Positions 25,084-34,725 of a stretch of DNA of 64,000 bases are shown piece by piece. The position numbers and the translations under genes are program-made. The stretch spans positions 124,001 to 188,000 of the forward strand of contig NZ_JAATHD010000001.1 of assembly GCF_011947265.1 (NCBI RefSeq). Reading direction: 5' to 3'. This DNA comes from Paenibacillus sp. HB172176. GTDB lineage: Bacteria > Bacillota > Bacilli > Paenibacillales > Paenibacillaceae. Below the pieces are notes generated by a model, which saw only the letters and a list, made by a program, of their open reading frames with translations, had not been told where the DNA came from and made no database searches. How positions within the stretch are numbered: position 1 is the first letter of the stretch; each line of letters starts with the position of its first letter.

Positions 25084-26313
25084 ATGACCAAACAGAATAA
25101 AACCATACAGCAGTCGCAATTACGACAAGATAATCGATTATGGACGAAATCGTTTATTATGATAACTTTATCCTATTTTCTCTTATTTCTAAGCTTGCAA
25201 ATGCTGCTTTCGCCGTTTCCAAGCTACGCGAAGGATCGGTTCGATCCAAGCGACTTCATGGTGAGTTTAACGACAAGCTTGTTCGCGTTGTCGGCCATTG
25301 CAACAAGGTTCGCGACAGCCGCGCTGATGCGCAAGGTTCATCGCAATACGTTGCTGCTGATAGGACTGATGATTGCGACGGCGGCAACCTTGGCCTATTC
25401 CTATGTAGACAGCTTCGCAACTTTGCTTCTTCTGAGAGTATGCTTCGGAATCGGCTTCGGAATCGGGAGCACAGTAATGCCGACGATGGTTACGCAGCTT
25501 ATTCCCGGCAGTCGTATCGGAGAAGGAATCGGTTATTTCGGTCTATCGACGAGCCTCGCGATGTCCTTCGGTCCGTTGATCGGACTCTCGATGCTGGAGC
25601 AATACGGCTTCGATCGCTTGACCTTCCTAGGGGCGGCGGCATCGATTCTGATCATTCCCTTGTTATTCGGCTCGCGTTCAATCCCGCCGCAGCCGATGAG
25701 AGCGGCGCATTCGACAGCAAGGGATGCAAAAGCGCCGTTTAATCGCAAGGTGTTCTTCCCTGCCTTGCTTAATGTTCTGCTTTCTGTCACTTACGGGGGG
25801 CTGCTCAGCTTTCTGGCCTTATTCGGAGAGGAAGAGCATCTGAAGCATGTAGGCTTATTCTTTCTCTTCAATGTGTTCTCCATTCTAATTATTCGTCCGA
25901 TTTCAGGCAGATTGTTCGACAAGCATGGCCATGCGGCAGTACTGCTGCCGGGCGCAATATGCATCGTTGCGGGACTCACGCTTGTCTCTTATTCCACGCA
26001 TTTGATTATGCTGCTTGCCGCCGCTTTATTGTATGGACTCGGCTTTGGCGCGATGCAGCCGACCCTCCAGGCGTGGATGCTCCGTGATTCGGCGCCTGTC
26101 CATCATGGCGCAGTGAATAGCTTGTTCTACAACTCGATTGATTTCGGCGTGGCGATAGGTTCGATGCTCCTTGGCATTATCGCCTCAATATACTCGTATG
26201 CCTTTATGTATCGCTGCTCTGTGGCCTTCATGCTGCTCTTCATTTTTGTTTACGGGCTGATGCTCGCGTCGAATAAAAAACGTCGAAATATACGTCCTGA
26301 GCTTGAGTATTGA
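25084..26313 (+). CDS. MFS transporter (drug efflux type)
   Basis: 409 residues with about 12 hydrophobic segments. Family A motif-like ALMRKVHRN follows TM2 and a GFGIGSTVMPTM segment lies in TM4. It belongs to the DHA1-like major facilitator group. It is 21 bases after the marR gene, so MarR-controlled export of a toxic compound is likely. The substrate is unknown. Confidence 0.9.
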   Translation: MTKQNKTIQQSQLRQDNRLWTKSFIMITLSYFLLFLSLQMLLSPFPSYAKDRFDPSDFMVSLTTSLFALSAIATRFATAALMRKVHRNTLLLIGLMIATAATLAYSYVDSFATLLLLRVCFGIGFGIGSTVMPTMVTQLIPGSRIGEGIGYFGLSTSLAMSFGPLIGLSMLEQYGFDRLTFLGAAASILIIPLLFGSRSIPPQPMRAAHSTARDAKAPFNRKVFFPALLNVLLSVTYGGLLSFLALFGEEEHLKHVGLFFLFNVFSILIIRPISGRLFDKHGHAAVLLPGAICIVAGLTLVSYSTHLIMLLAAALLYGLGFGAMQPTLQAWMLRDSAPVHHGAVNSLFYNSIDFGVAIGSMLLGIIASIYSYAFMYRCSVAFMLLFIFVYGLMLASNKKRRNIRPELEY

Positions 26314-26377
26314 CAAAAAATAATAGGTTTTCAGATGGAAAGTAGCTATAATGAGTGTAAAACACTGCGAGGTAACG

Positions 26378-27469
26378 ATGACAGAAAACACTCGGGATTG
26401 CATTCGCATCAAACGGTTGCTACTCATCGGACAGATTTCTGTATATTTCGGACTGCTTATTTTGACGCTGCGTCAACTATGGCTGTATCCGGCGCATCAT
26501 TATCCATACGTTGTGGTCATTATGAGCATCGGTTTTTTGCCTTCGCTTCTTGCTCTGCGCTTCAAGCCGGCCGCTCAGCCTTATATTTTAGTCATTAACT
26601 CGCTTCTGCTCGTATCCTGCGTCTTTATCCTTTTGCAGGAATGGGCGTTGTCGGGGGTGTTTATCCTCGTACCCGTATACGCTTTGTTGTTCCAGCAACG
26701 ACACATTTACCTGTTCTCCGCGATATGCTCCATTGTGTTGTACACGGCTTTGTCATCCCTAATTTTGTTCTCGGAAAATAAATCCAGCATGCAGTTTGTT
26801 GTTCTGCTCGATATGCTGACAATATTCCTTATTCTTGTCTTCATTATCTATTATGTATTCAAGGATCTGCGTTGGCGGAATATTCGGGAAGCCAGGCATG
26901 TGCAGACTATCTATACTTTATCTCTCAGTGTAGAGGCCAGGGACCCCTATACTCAGGGCCATTCCGAAAGAGTGGCGAGAATCGTAAGAATCATTGCGGA
27001 TCGCTTGCCTCAACTGGATTCGGAGCTTGCCTATAACAGCGGTCTGGTGCATGATGTCGGCAAATTGTCCATTACGGATTCGGTTCTGCAGAAGGAGAAT
27101 CGAATGACGGGGGGAGAATATGAGCTGATGAAGACCCATACGACAATCGGAGCCAAATTATGCAACAATCTGAATATTTCCGAGGAAATAGTCGAGGGTG
27201 TCCTTCATCATCATGAGCGATTCGACGGGACGGGCTATCCACATGGCCTTCAAGGGGAAGAAATTCCCTTGATCGCCAGAGTGCTCAGCATCGCGGACGC
27301 GATAGATGCAATGTGCTCGAATCGTTCCTACCGGAGCGCACTCGAGCTTAATCATGTGTACGCGGAGCTGGATCGTTGCAAAGGCTCGCAGTTCGATCCC
27401 GTGTTGGTCAAGCTCGTACAGGAGATATGGCGGGAAATTGAACTGCTGTACGAAGAAGAAGGCGAATAG
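26378..27469 (+). CDS. membrane-bound HD-GYP domain phosphodiesterase
   Basis: 363 residues from the ATG at 26378 (GAGG five bases upstream). The in-frame ATG at 26351 overlaps a TATAAT -10 box (26347-26352) and is unlikely. About six hydrophobic segments fill residues 10-160. The HD-GYP domain follows with HSERVARI, HDVGKLSI and HHHERFDGTGYPHGLQGEEI, all ligands and the GYP present. It predicts hydrolysis of cyclic-di-GMP or a related dinucleotide at the membrane. Confidence 0.92.
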   Translation: MTENTRDCIRIKRLLLIGQISVYFGLLILTLRQLWLYPAHHYPYVVVIMSIGFLPSLLALRFKPAAQPYILVINSLLLVSCVFILLQEWALSGVFILVPVYALLFQQRHIYLFSAICSIVLYTALSSLILFSENKSSMQFVVLLDMLTIFLILVFIIYYVFKDLRWRNIREARHVQTIYTLSLSVEARDPYTQGHSERVARIVRIIADRLPQLDSELAYNSGLVHDVGKLSITDSVLQKENRMTGGEYELMKTHTTIGAKLCNNLNISEEIVEGVLHHHERFDGTGYPHGLQGEEIPLIARVLSIADAIDAMCSNRSYRSALELNHVYAELDRCKGSQFDPVLVKLVQEIWREIELLYEEEGE

Positions 27470-27518
27470 CTGTCGGAACTTCAGCTCTCGCTCATCCGTC
27501 ATTCATGTCTCGTGCCGG

Positions 27519-28403
27519 TCAGATCATGACTTGAAGCTGCTTCACATAGGATTGCAGTTCGGCATTTCTCTCCAAGAAGTTCTCATATACCCGCAGCAAT
27601 GTCGGATTCGGTTCGGTTTTCATAAGCTCTTGCCGAAGCAAGGCGAAAACCTCCAGCAGTTGCTCGCGTTCTTTATTGGTCAGGTCGAGCTGTTCAATCT
27701 TGCGGGAGAAGGAGTCCAGATACTCGAAAAGCGTCTGCTTCTGCGTCTCCGGATCAGCTGGATTAATATGATTCGTGTAAATATTAACAGCATTCAGAAC
27801 CGGCTTGGGCTGGCGGGCGAGCATATCCTTCACAATGGCATCCATGCGTTCCGCGATGAACGAGGCAAGCTCGGCCATCGGGAGCGAGACGGCTTTCTGA
27901 ATGGCGTAGCCTGCATATTCCTTCATTATTCCTCTGTATATAGCCACAATATCCCAGATATATAGTCCAATGACATCTCCATACGCTTCGTCGAAGCATT
28001 CCCGATGCCAGGTTAGCAGCGCGGAGCGCTTCTTCTTCCATGCCACAATGAAGTTTTCGTTATGAGTAATGGGAAGCTCCTTGAATTCGCTTGCGAAATA
28101 ATAATTTTCCAGCGTATGCTGCAGTTGAAACGCGATCTTGCGGCATAGTCTCTCCTTGGCAGAATGTTCCGAATGATGCTCGTCAAGCGCTCTGGCTTCT
28201 TCAAGCATCTTGCGATGAACATGAACGAATACGGCAGTGAATAAATCTTCTTTGGAAGGGAAGATCTTGTAGATGCTGCCCTTGGCCATGCCGCAAGCAT
28301 CGGCGATATCCTTCATGGATGCGGCGAAATAACCTTTCTCGATAAAAACGGCCATTGCCGTTTGCAAAATTTGTTGTTTTCTCAACTCTTCCAGATCTTC
28401 CAT
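27519..28403 (-). CDS. TetR-family regulator, long C-terminal domain
   Basis: 294 residues from the ATG at 28403 (GGGGGTGATT upstream); a more upstream ATG lacks a ribosome site. The helix-turn-helix is GYFAASMKDIADACGMAKGS (about residues 25-44) with the typical SIYKIFPSKEDLF continuation. The C-terminal domain is longer than in most TetR proteins and ends in a Glu/Leu-rich, coiled-coil-prone segment. It is divergent from the metallo-beta-lactamase gene, its probable target. Confidence 0.9.
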   Translation of the reverse strand: MEDLEELRKQQILQTAMAVFIEKGYFAASMKDIADACGMAKGSIYKIFPSKEDLFTAVFVHVHRKMLEEARALDEHHSEHSAKERLCRKIAFQLQHTLENYYFASEFKELPITHNENFIVAWKKKRSALLTWHRECFDEAYGDVIGLYIWDIVAIYRGIMKEYAGYAIQKAVSLPMAELASFIAERMDAIVKDMLARQPKPVLNAVNIYTNHINPADPETQKQTLFEYLDSFSRKIEQLDLTNKEREQLLEVFALLRQELMKTEPNPTLLRVYENFLERNAELQSYVKQLQVMI

Positions 28404-28470
28404 TGCAATCACCCCCGTATATTCTGACATGCAAAAGGGAGGAGGTCAATATAGGATGAGATGCATGCGT

Positions 28471-28509
28471 TTGACAGTGAAAACTCACGGGTCATATAAT
28501 GGACGTGAG
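28471..28509 (+). promoter_or_regulatory. promoter with dyad, likely TetR operator
   Basis: TTGACA (28471-28476), 18-base spacer and TATAAT (28495-28500). CTCACG (28484-28489) and CGTGAG (28504-28509) form a dyad around the -10 box, extended by GTC/GAC. It lies between the divergent TetR and hydrolase genes. Confidence 0.65.
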
Positions 28510-28558
28510 GGTTTTGTTGAAAATAACGGGAGGTGACCAAAGCGTCAGCTTTGGAGAG

Positions 28559-29302
28559 ATGAAAATTGCAGATGGAATTGAAGTGCTGGAAATCTCAATG
28601 GAAAAGCTCGGAAACCCAATGGTGCTCAACCTGACGGCGGTCTATGATGGGGATTCCGCCGTGTTGATTGATACGGCAATGCCTGGTTTTTATGGAGAAA
28701 TTATGGCTTTGTTGCAGCAAATCGGCGTTCAGGAATCGGATCTGCGGGCAATTATTCTGACTCACCAGGATATCGATCATATCGGCGGTCTGCCGGAATT
28801 GCTTGCGGAGAGCGGCAATGAGTTGAAGATATACGCGCATGCGGAAGATAAACCTTATATCGACGGTGAAATTCCTTTCTTGAAATTCGGCGGAGAACGG
28901 AAAGAGGGGATGCTGCAAGCCATGCCGGAGAAGCGGCGCGAGCAATTCGTCGCGACATTCTCGGCCGACACGCCGTCGGTCATTACGGATGTTTTGAAGG
29001 ATGGAGAAGAGCTGCCTTTCGGAGGAGGACTCTTAGTTGTTCATACCCCGGGCCATACGCCTGGTCATGCGTGTTTCTATCATAAGCGCAGCAAGACGCT
29101 TGTTGCGGCGGATGCGATGGTGGTCGCGAACGGCGAGCTGCACGGACCGAATCCGGCCAATACTCCGAACCGGGAGCAAGCGATCGAGTCGCTTAAGAAA
29201 CTGAAAGCCTTTGATATCGATACCGTTATTTGCTATCACGGAGGCGTCTACAGAGGCGATGTGAGCAAACGCATAGATGAAATTATGGCAAGCACACCTT
29301 AG
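28559..29302 (+). CDS. MBL-fold metallo-hydrolase
   Basis: 247 residues from the ATG at 28559 (MKIADGIEVLEI). The frame is open 20 codons earlier, but that first ATG lies in the -10 box. The metallo-beta-lactamase motif THQDIDHIGG (H-x-D-x-D-H) is near residue 79, with HTPGHTPGHACF near 165, AADAMV near 185 and the last ligand in CYHGG near 225. It is a glyoxalase-II or lactonase-like hydrolase of unknown substrate, likely repressed by the divergent TetR protein. Confidence 0.88.
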   Translation: MKIADGIEVLEISMEKLGNPMVLNLTAVYDGDSAVLIDTAMPGFYGEIMALLQQIGVQESDLRAIILTHQDIDHIGGLPELLAESGNELKIYAHAEDKPYIDGEIPFLKFGGERKEGMLQAMPEKRREQFVATFSADTPSVITDVLKDGEELPFGGGLLVVHTPGHTPGHACFYHKRSKTLVAADAMVVANGELHGPNPANTPNREQAIESLKKLKAFDIDTVICYHGGVYRGDVSKRIDEIMASTP

Positions 29303-29325
29303 ACGGCGAATCTTAGACGGCGAAT
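29298..29325. repeat. 14-bp tandem duplication across a stop codon
   Basis: CTTAGACGGCGAAT occurs twice without gap; the first copy contains the TAG of the MBL-hydrolase gene. Confidence 0.9.
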
Positions 29326-29366
29326 GCTGATCGATGTACCCCAAGTGAAAGAAAAGAAGTGATGTT

Positions 29367-30491
29367 ATGACAGCGATTTTCGGTTGGTTGAAAATAAATG
29401 GAGCAGCCTTTCTGTTTACAGCGGCGCTTGCTGTTGTCGGGGGACTGCTGTTCGAATGGATCGGCATTCCGATTCCTTGGCTGCTGGGGCCAATGATTCT
29501 CGTCCTGATCGGCTCAAAGCTGACCAAGAGCTTCCAGCCATGCTGGCCTTCCGAGCTGCGGAATACGGGGATGATCATTGTCGGATATATGATCGGGCTG
29601 TCATTCACGGCGAATACCTTCAAGGAGATCGGGAAGCAGCTTCCTTCCATGATGCTGCTTACGCTCCTGCTGCTGGTCTGTACGTATTTGATTGCTTTGC
29701 TGATTGCGAAGCTGTCAGGGATCGCCTTTCCGACAATATTGATGGGGAGCATCCCGGGCGGTCTAAGCCAGATGATTATTCTGGCTGAGGAGCTCAAGGG
29801 AATCGATCTGACAGTCGTCACCTTCCTGCAGGTTTCGCGGTTGATGATGATTATCTTCTTCGTTCCGATGCTTGTGTTCAGCCCGCTTGTCGGAGCTTCA
29901 ATGGGAACGGAGCTGTCAGACTCAGCTGCGGCTGCGACGGCAATAGCTGCCGATTGGAGCGCCATGTTTCCGCATATCTGGCTTTATGCCGCCGCATGTC
30001 CGCTTCTTGCGCTTATTGGCAATCGCATCAAATTTCCAACGGCCTTCTTGCTTGGCCCGATGGTGGCGACCATTGTCATCCATCTGTCGGGATTTGCGGG
30101 ACCGATGCTCCCGCCAGCGCTGGTTGATGTCTCGCAGCTGCTGATTGGCGGTTATCTGGGGCTGATGTTTAAGCCCGAGAAGCTGCAGAACAAGCTGAAA
30201 ATCATCTCACTGGCTTGCTTAAGCGGAATCATTCTGATCCTTTGCTCTCTTGGACTCAGCTTGCTTCTGATGCATCTGCGAGATACGCCTCTGGCGACCA
30301 GCTTCCTCAGCCTGTCTCCAGGCGCAATGGATCAGATGGGCATTATCGCGCGAGAAGTCGATGCCGATCTCTCTTTCGTCATTTGCTATCAGTTGTTTCG
30401 AACGCTGTTCATCTTCCTTGTCGTGCCGCCATTGCTGAAGTTTCTGTTCCGTTCCATGCTGCGGAGGAAGGAAGAGAATCAAGCGGCGTAG
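29367..30491 (+). CDS. AbrB-family membrane protein (PF05145)
   Basis: 374 residues with about ten hydrophobic segments in two similar halves. WLLGPMI near residue 39 is matched by LLGPMVATI near 230, and SIPGGLSQM near 132 by SLSPGAMDQM near 320. These repeated G-rich motifs are characteristic of the AbrB/putative ammonia monooxygenase family, membrane proteins of unclear transport role. AAGAAGTGATG serves as ribosome site. It follows the hydrolase by 64 bases and may belong to the same unit. Confidence 0.85.
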   Translation: MTAIFGWLKINGAAFLFTAALAVVGGLLFEWIGIPIPWLLGPMILVLIGSKLTKSFQPCWPSELRNTGMIIVGYMIGLSFTANTFKEIGKQLPSMMLLTLLLLVCTYLIALLIAKLSGIAFPTILMGSIPGGLSQMIILAEELKGIDLTVVTFLQVSRLMMIIFFVPMLVFSPLVGASMGTELSDSAAAATAIAADWSAMFPHIWLYAAACPLLALIGNRIKFPTAFLLGPMVATIVIHLSGFAGPMLPPALVDVSQLLIGGYLGLMFKPEKLQNKLKIISLACLSGIILILCSLGLSLLLMHLRDTPLATSFLSLSPGAMDQMGIIAREVDADLSFVICYQLFRTLFIFLVVPPLLKFLFRSMLRRKEENQAA

Positions 30492-30536
30492 AGGTTCGAG
30501 AGAGGGTTATGACGAAGTCTGTCGAATAGGAATGGT

Positions 30537-33500
30537 ATGAAATATATAAAACCAATTGCGATTATGCTGTTCTTCTTAATGCTTCTGCTCTCACTGCGTT
30601 TGTTCTGGAACGAGCTGCATGCCGTTCCGGATCATCCTCGCGCCGTGCAAGGCGTTATCGACCTTAGAGGCTGGGATTTCGAGAGCTCGCATACCATTAC
30701 TCTCGATGGAGAGTGGGCATTCTATCCTAATCAACTGCTAACAAATGAAGAGATAAACTCAGAGACGACCGCCGCCGCAGCATCTATTCAAGTGCCGGGA
30801 AATTGGGGGAATCCTTCCGGGAAGAGAGACGATAAGGCGATCGGCTACGGAACCTACCGGCTTCGTATTCTCGTCGATGGAGGGCTTGATCAGCCCTATG
30901 TCTTCTGGTTCCACCGAATCGAAAGCTCGTCGCTTGTTGAAATTAACGGCATTAAGGAGAAGCCGTTTGGCATTCCGGCAGAGGAAGAGAAAAATTACAT
31001 GCCGCGGGTGAAGTCGTATACTGCCTCTTATCTGGATAGGGACGGGGATGTCCGCGAACTGGATTTGCTCATTCAAGCAGCCAATTATACGCATCCGTCC
31101 CAAGGAGGCATTCTAAGTCCGATTCGCTTCGGCTCGCAGGCTGCGGTCGATTCGGAGAGATGGTATTCCATCGGCTTTCAGTTTGTCGTGTTTACCATTC
31201 TTTTGCTGCATGCTCTTTATGCCTTGATTTTGTTTGTGTTCAGTCGCGGACAGAGCGTCTTTCTTGTCTTCTTCCTGCTGCTCCTGGCCGCAGGCTTAAT
31301 TGTGGTTTCCGATCATGATCGTTTACTTCTGCAATGGCTGCCTTTGAATTATACCTGGGGGCTTAAAATCAGATTGCTGTCGTACATGTGGCTGTCCTTC
31401 TGGGTGCTGCAGCTCTCGAGAATGTTCTCGGGGCAATCGGGCCGGTCCAAGTGGTTCAATGCGTACGCGGCGGCGCACATCGGATACACGCTGTTTATTA
31501 TCTCCGCTTCCGCCAAGCTTGTCTATTATAGCTACGACGGGCATATGTTTCTGTTGTTCTATGTGATGCCTTTTGCCGGTTTCCTTATTGTGCTCGGCAG
31601 AATGGTTCTGAGAAATCAGCAGGATGTATTCCTGCTTCTCTTCTCGGCTGCGAGCATTCTGTCGAGTGCGCTTGCGGGAATGTTCAATTCCCGCCAAGCT
31701 TACGGCAATGAATTTTATCCGATTGATATTCTGGCCGCGATTGTCGGTTTCTCCGCCTATTGGTTCAAGCGCTATTTCCGCAATGCGGCGGAGAGGGACG
31801 CTCTCAACGCCAGACTGGTAGAGACCGATCGATTGAAGGATCAATTCCTGGCCAATACTTCGCATGAGCTCCGAACGCCGCTTCATGGCATTATGAATAT
31901 TGCGCTTGGATTGGCGGGGAATGAGACGGAACGGCTGGGCAGCGGGGGGAAGAAGGATCTCAACCTCTTAATTACAATCAGCCGGCGGATGTCCAGCATA
32001 CTGGATGATCTTCTGGATTCAGCGCGGCTTCGGGAGAAGGGGATCGAGCTTAACAGAGAACCGGTCTTCTTGCAAGCCGTTGCCCAAGGCGTTATCGATA
32101 TGCTTCGCTATATGCTCGAGGGTCGTTCCGTTCGCATGGAGATGCGAATTGCCGAGGATGCTCCGCCCGTCTGGGCCGATGAGAAGAGAATGGTGCAGAT
32201 TCTTTACAACCTGCTGCATAACGCAGCCAAATTTACGGAGCGAGGCATTATTGCCGTATCGGCAGATGTGATGGATGAGTGGCTTATTGTTCGCGTAACG
32301 GATACTGGCCAGGGCATGGATGAGGCTGTGTTAGCCCGTGTATTCAAGCCTTATGAGCAAGGCGTGGAAGGCGCTCGGGACGGGCGAGGAATCGGGCTGG
32401 GTCTAAGTATCAGCAAGGAGCTGGCAGAGTTGCATGGAAGCGAATTGATGGTGAGCTCCAAACCGGGCCAGGGCTCCGAGTTCAGCCTCCTGTTGCCTCT
32501 TGCCGATACCGCGTCGCGTCAAGCTCCGCAAAAGACTGCCCTTGTGGAGCAGGAGCAGGAGATCGACAGTCTAGCCGCCTATGCCGCGGACCCAATCCAT
32601 TCTGTTCATTCGGCGTTTCATCTCGACGCCTCTTCTTCCGACTTGTGGGATTCGATCCCGCTGCTTCATGGAAGCAAAGCGCGCATTCTCGCGGTGGACG
32701 ACGATAGGGTCAATCTGACTGTGCTTGAAACCATCCTGTCCCGCACCGCTTACGAGCTTCATACGACCGCTACTGTCAAGGAAATGCTAGATTTGCTCGA
32801 TCGGGAAGCATGGGATCTTCTTATCGTCGATGTGATGATGCCCGGCATGTCGGGCTACGAGTTGACCAAGCGGGTAAGGGAACGCTTCTCCTTGTCAGAT
32901 TTGCCAATTTTGCTGCTGACGGCGCGGAGCCAACTGCAGGACATCTACATGGGCTTCTCCAGCGGCGCCAACGATTATGTTACCAAGCCGGTGGATGCTC
33001 TCGAGCTGCAATACCGCATCTGGTCGCTGACGACGCTTAAGCAATCTGTAGATGACGGTCTGCGCATGGAGGCCGCTTACCTGCAAGCGCAAATTCAGCC
33101 GCATTTTCTATTCAATGCGATGAATGCCATTCTGGCTTTGAGCAGTCTGGATACGGAACGGATGCATAAGCTTGGAGACGCCTTCACGACGTATCTTAGA
33201 ATCAGCTATCATTTTCTTAACGCGGGCAAGCAGGTTATGCTCCATCATGAGCTCGAGCTGGTTCAAGCTTATCTCTATATCGAGCAAGAACGATTCGAGG
33301 ACAGGCTGTCTGTCGTATGGGAAGGCGACCAAGCTCTGCAGGTGCTCATTCCGCCGCTGACGATTCAGCCAATTGTAGAGAACGCGGTGAAGCACGGGAT
33401 ATTAAGCCGCCAAATCGGCGGCACGGTCTATATCCGAACAGAGCGAAAGAACGAAGAGGTCTTGATAGAGGTGCGGGATAACGGACCGGGGATGAGCGAA

Positions 33501-33716
33501 GAGACAATTCGCCTGCTTCTGGAGCATCCCGGCCATCCGGAGAAGCAATCCGAGGGGATTGGATTGTACAATACGAACCGAAGACTGAAGCAAACGTATG
33601 GCCGAGGCTTGTCTATATGGAGTCGGCTCGGCGAAGGGTCGACGATATCGTTCGTTATTCCATTTCGGCAGTTAATAAACGAAGCGCCTCTGCATCCAGT
33701 AGCTGAACAGGAATAG
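30537..33716 (+). CDS. 7TMR-DISM hybrid sensor kinase with two kinase modules
   Basis: 1059 residues. The order is an N-terminal membrane helix, an extracellular DISM-like beta-sandwich (about 45-205), seven hydrophobic segments (about 210-415), a HisKA dimerisation domain with SHELRTPLHGIM (His about 443), an HATPase with NAAKFTERG and GRGIGLGLSISKEL, and a receiver with LLIVDVMMPGMSG (Asp about 763). A second LytS-type kinase then follows with QIQPHFLFNAMN (about 853) and a GHKL ATPase (NAVKHGIL, GIGLYNTNRRL). The 3' end overlaps the convergent glycosyltransferase gene by 45 bases. No partner regulator is adjacent. Confidence 0.9.
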   Translation: MKYIKPIAIMLFFLMLLLSLRLFWNELHAVPDHPRAVQGVIDLRGWDFESSHTITLDGEWAFYPNQLLTNEEINSETTAAAASIQVPGNWGNPSGKRDDKAIGYGTYRLRILVDGGLDQPYVFWFHRIESSSLVEINGIKEKPFGIPAEEEKNYMPRVKSYTASYLDRDGDVRELDLLIQAANYTHPSQGGILSPIRFGSQAAVDSERWYSIGFQFVVFTILLLHALYALILFVFSRGQSVFLVFFLLLLAAGLIVVSDHDRLLLQWLPLNYTWGLKIRLLSYMWLSFWVLQLSRMFSGQSGRSKWFNAYAAAHIGYTLFIISASAKLVYYSYDGHMFLLFYVMPFAGFLIVLGRMVLRNQQDVFLLLFSAASILSSALAGMFNSRQAYGNEFYPIDILAAIVGFSAYWFKRYFRNAAERDALNARLVETDRLKDQFLANTSHELRTPLHGIMNIALGLAGNETERLGSGGKKDLNLLITISRRMSSILDDLLDSARLREKGIELNREPVFLQAVAQGVIDMLRYMLEGRSVRMEMRIAEDAPPVWADEKRMVQILYNLLHNAAKFTERGIIAVSADVMDEWLIVRVTDTGQGMDEAVLARVFKPYEQGVEGARDGRGIGLGLSISKELAELHGSELMVSSKPGQGSEFSLLLPLADTASRQAPQKTALVEQEQEIDSLAAYAADPIHSVHSAFHLDASSSDLWDSIPLLHGSKARILAVDDDRVNLTVLETILSRTAYELHTTATVKEMLDLLDREAWDLLIVDVMMPGMSGYELTKRVRERFSLSDLPILLLTARSQLQDIYMGFSSGANDYVTKPVDALELQYRIWSLTTLKQSVDDGLRMEAAYLQAQIQPHFLFNAMNAILALSSLDTERMHKLGDAFTTYLRISYHFLNAGKQVMLHHELELVQAYLYIEQERFEDRLSVVWEGDQALQVLIPPLTIQPIVENAVKHGILSRQIGGTVYIRTERKNEEVLIEVRDNGPGMSEETIRLLLEHPGHPEKQSEGIGLYNTNRRLKQTYGRGLSIWSRLGEGSTISFVIPFRQLINEAPLHPVAEQE

Positions 33717-34691
33717 AACGGCTTCCGTTGCAAGCTTGGTCGCAGCCAGCGGGATCCAGAGTCTCTCGTGCAGCGCGTACATGAGTCCATAATTCAGCAT
33801 CATAATGATAGCTACCAATGTGAAATACCGGAGCAGCGAATTGCGATTGCCGCTGCTCTTCTTACTGTTGAAAACGAAGGTCCGATTCATCGTGTAGTTG
33901 AAGATGGAACTGGTGATCCTGGCCCCGAGCACAGAGACGAGCAGATTCCCGCAAAGCCATTGAAGCAGCAGCACCAGTACGAAATCAATAACGGCTGAGA
34001 AGCCGGAAGAGGTCATGAATTTCAGGAATGGCAGATAGATCAGGGCGGAATCGGCCAGCGGCCGGAAATGAGAGGATTTGTTGTCCTCAAGATAGACGGT
34101 GTCGATTTCGATTTCCAGAATTGGATAGCCGGCTGACTTGGCTTCGAGAAGCATGTTCATCTCATACTCGAAGCGCTCGCCCGGTATATCGCACAGCCAA
34201 TTCAGCATATCTGCTGAATAGCCGCGAAGTCCGGTTTGCGTATCGCCGACTGTTTGGCCGGTAGCGTACGAATAGACAAGACGCGTTGCCGTGTTGCCGA
34301 ACCGGCTTCGCATTGGAACCTTGCCGGTGAAGCGTCTGCTGCCGAGAACAATCGTATCGGGATGACCCTCTATGGCGTTAACGATTCGCATAATATCCTT
34401 GGGAAGATGCTGTCCGTCGCTGTCCGCACAGACGACTCCGCCCGTGTTCCCAAGCAGCTTCGCATGCATAAATCCAGTCTTCAGAGCCCGTCCCTTGCCC
34501 ATATTCTTGCTGTGGGCAATGACGGTGCAGCCGGCTTCTTCCGCGGAATGGAAGATGGCGCGGTACGCTTCGCTGCTGCCGTCATCCACAACCAGTATGG
34601 AAGAGTTGCCGCTCTTCTTCAAATCATGAATTAACGCGATTAATCGTTCATCAGGTTCATAAGCGGGAATCAGAATCATCATCCTCGTCAT
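33672..34691 (-). CDS. GT2 glycosyltransferase fused to GtrA-like membrane domain
   Basis: 339 residues from the ATG at 34691 (GGAAAGG five bases upstream). Residues 1-210 form a GT2 (DPM1-like) catalytic domain: ILIPAYEP, LVVDDGSS, NMGKGRALKTGF and CADSDGQH (metal-binding D-x-D type) and an ERFEYEMNMLLEA segment. Residues about 220-339 form four hydrophobic segments of the GtrA/DPMS type (FNYTMNRTFVFN). It probably makes or flips polyprenyl-phosphate-linked sugar at the membrane. It follows the phosphodiester glycosidase gene and is likely cotranscribed with it. Confidence 0.9.
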   Translation of the reverse strand: MTRMMILIPAYEPDERLIALIHDLKKSGNSSILVVDDGSSEAYRAIFHSAEEAGCTVIAHSKNMGKGRALKTGFMHAKLLGNTGGVVCADSDGQHLPKDIMRIVNAIEGHPDTIVLGSRRFTGKVPMRSRFGNTATRLVYSYATGQTVGDTQTGLRGYSADMLNWLCDIPGERFEYEMNMLLEAKSAGYPILEIEIDTVYLEDNKSSHFRPLADSALIYLPFLKFMTSSGFSAVIDFVLVLLLQWLCGNLLVSVLGARITSSIFNYTMNRTFVFNSKKSSGNRNSLLRYFTLVAIIMMLNYGLMYALHERLWIPLAATKLATEAVLFLFSYWMQRRFVY

Positions 34692-34725
34692 CTGCCTTTC
34701 CATTGGGGTCATCGACTGCGATTCG

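Noticed and set aside
26310..26352. TTGACA...TATAAT promoter for the HD-GYP gene
   Set aside because: The spacing of about 31 bases is too long; only the -10 box is credible.
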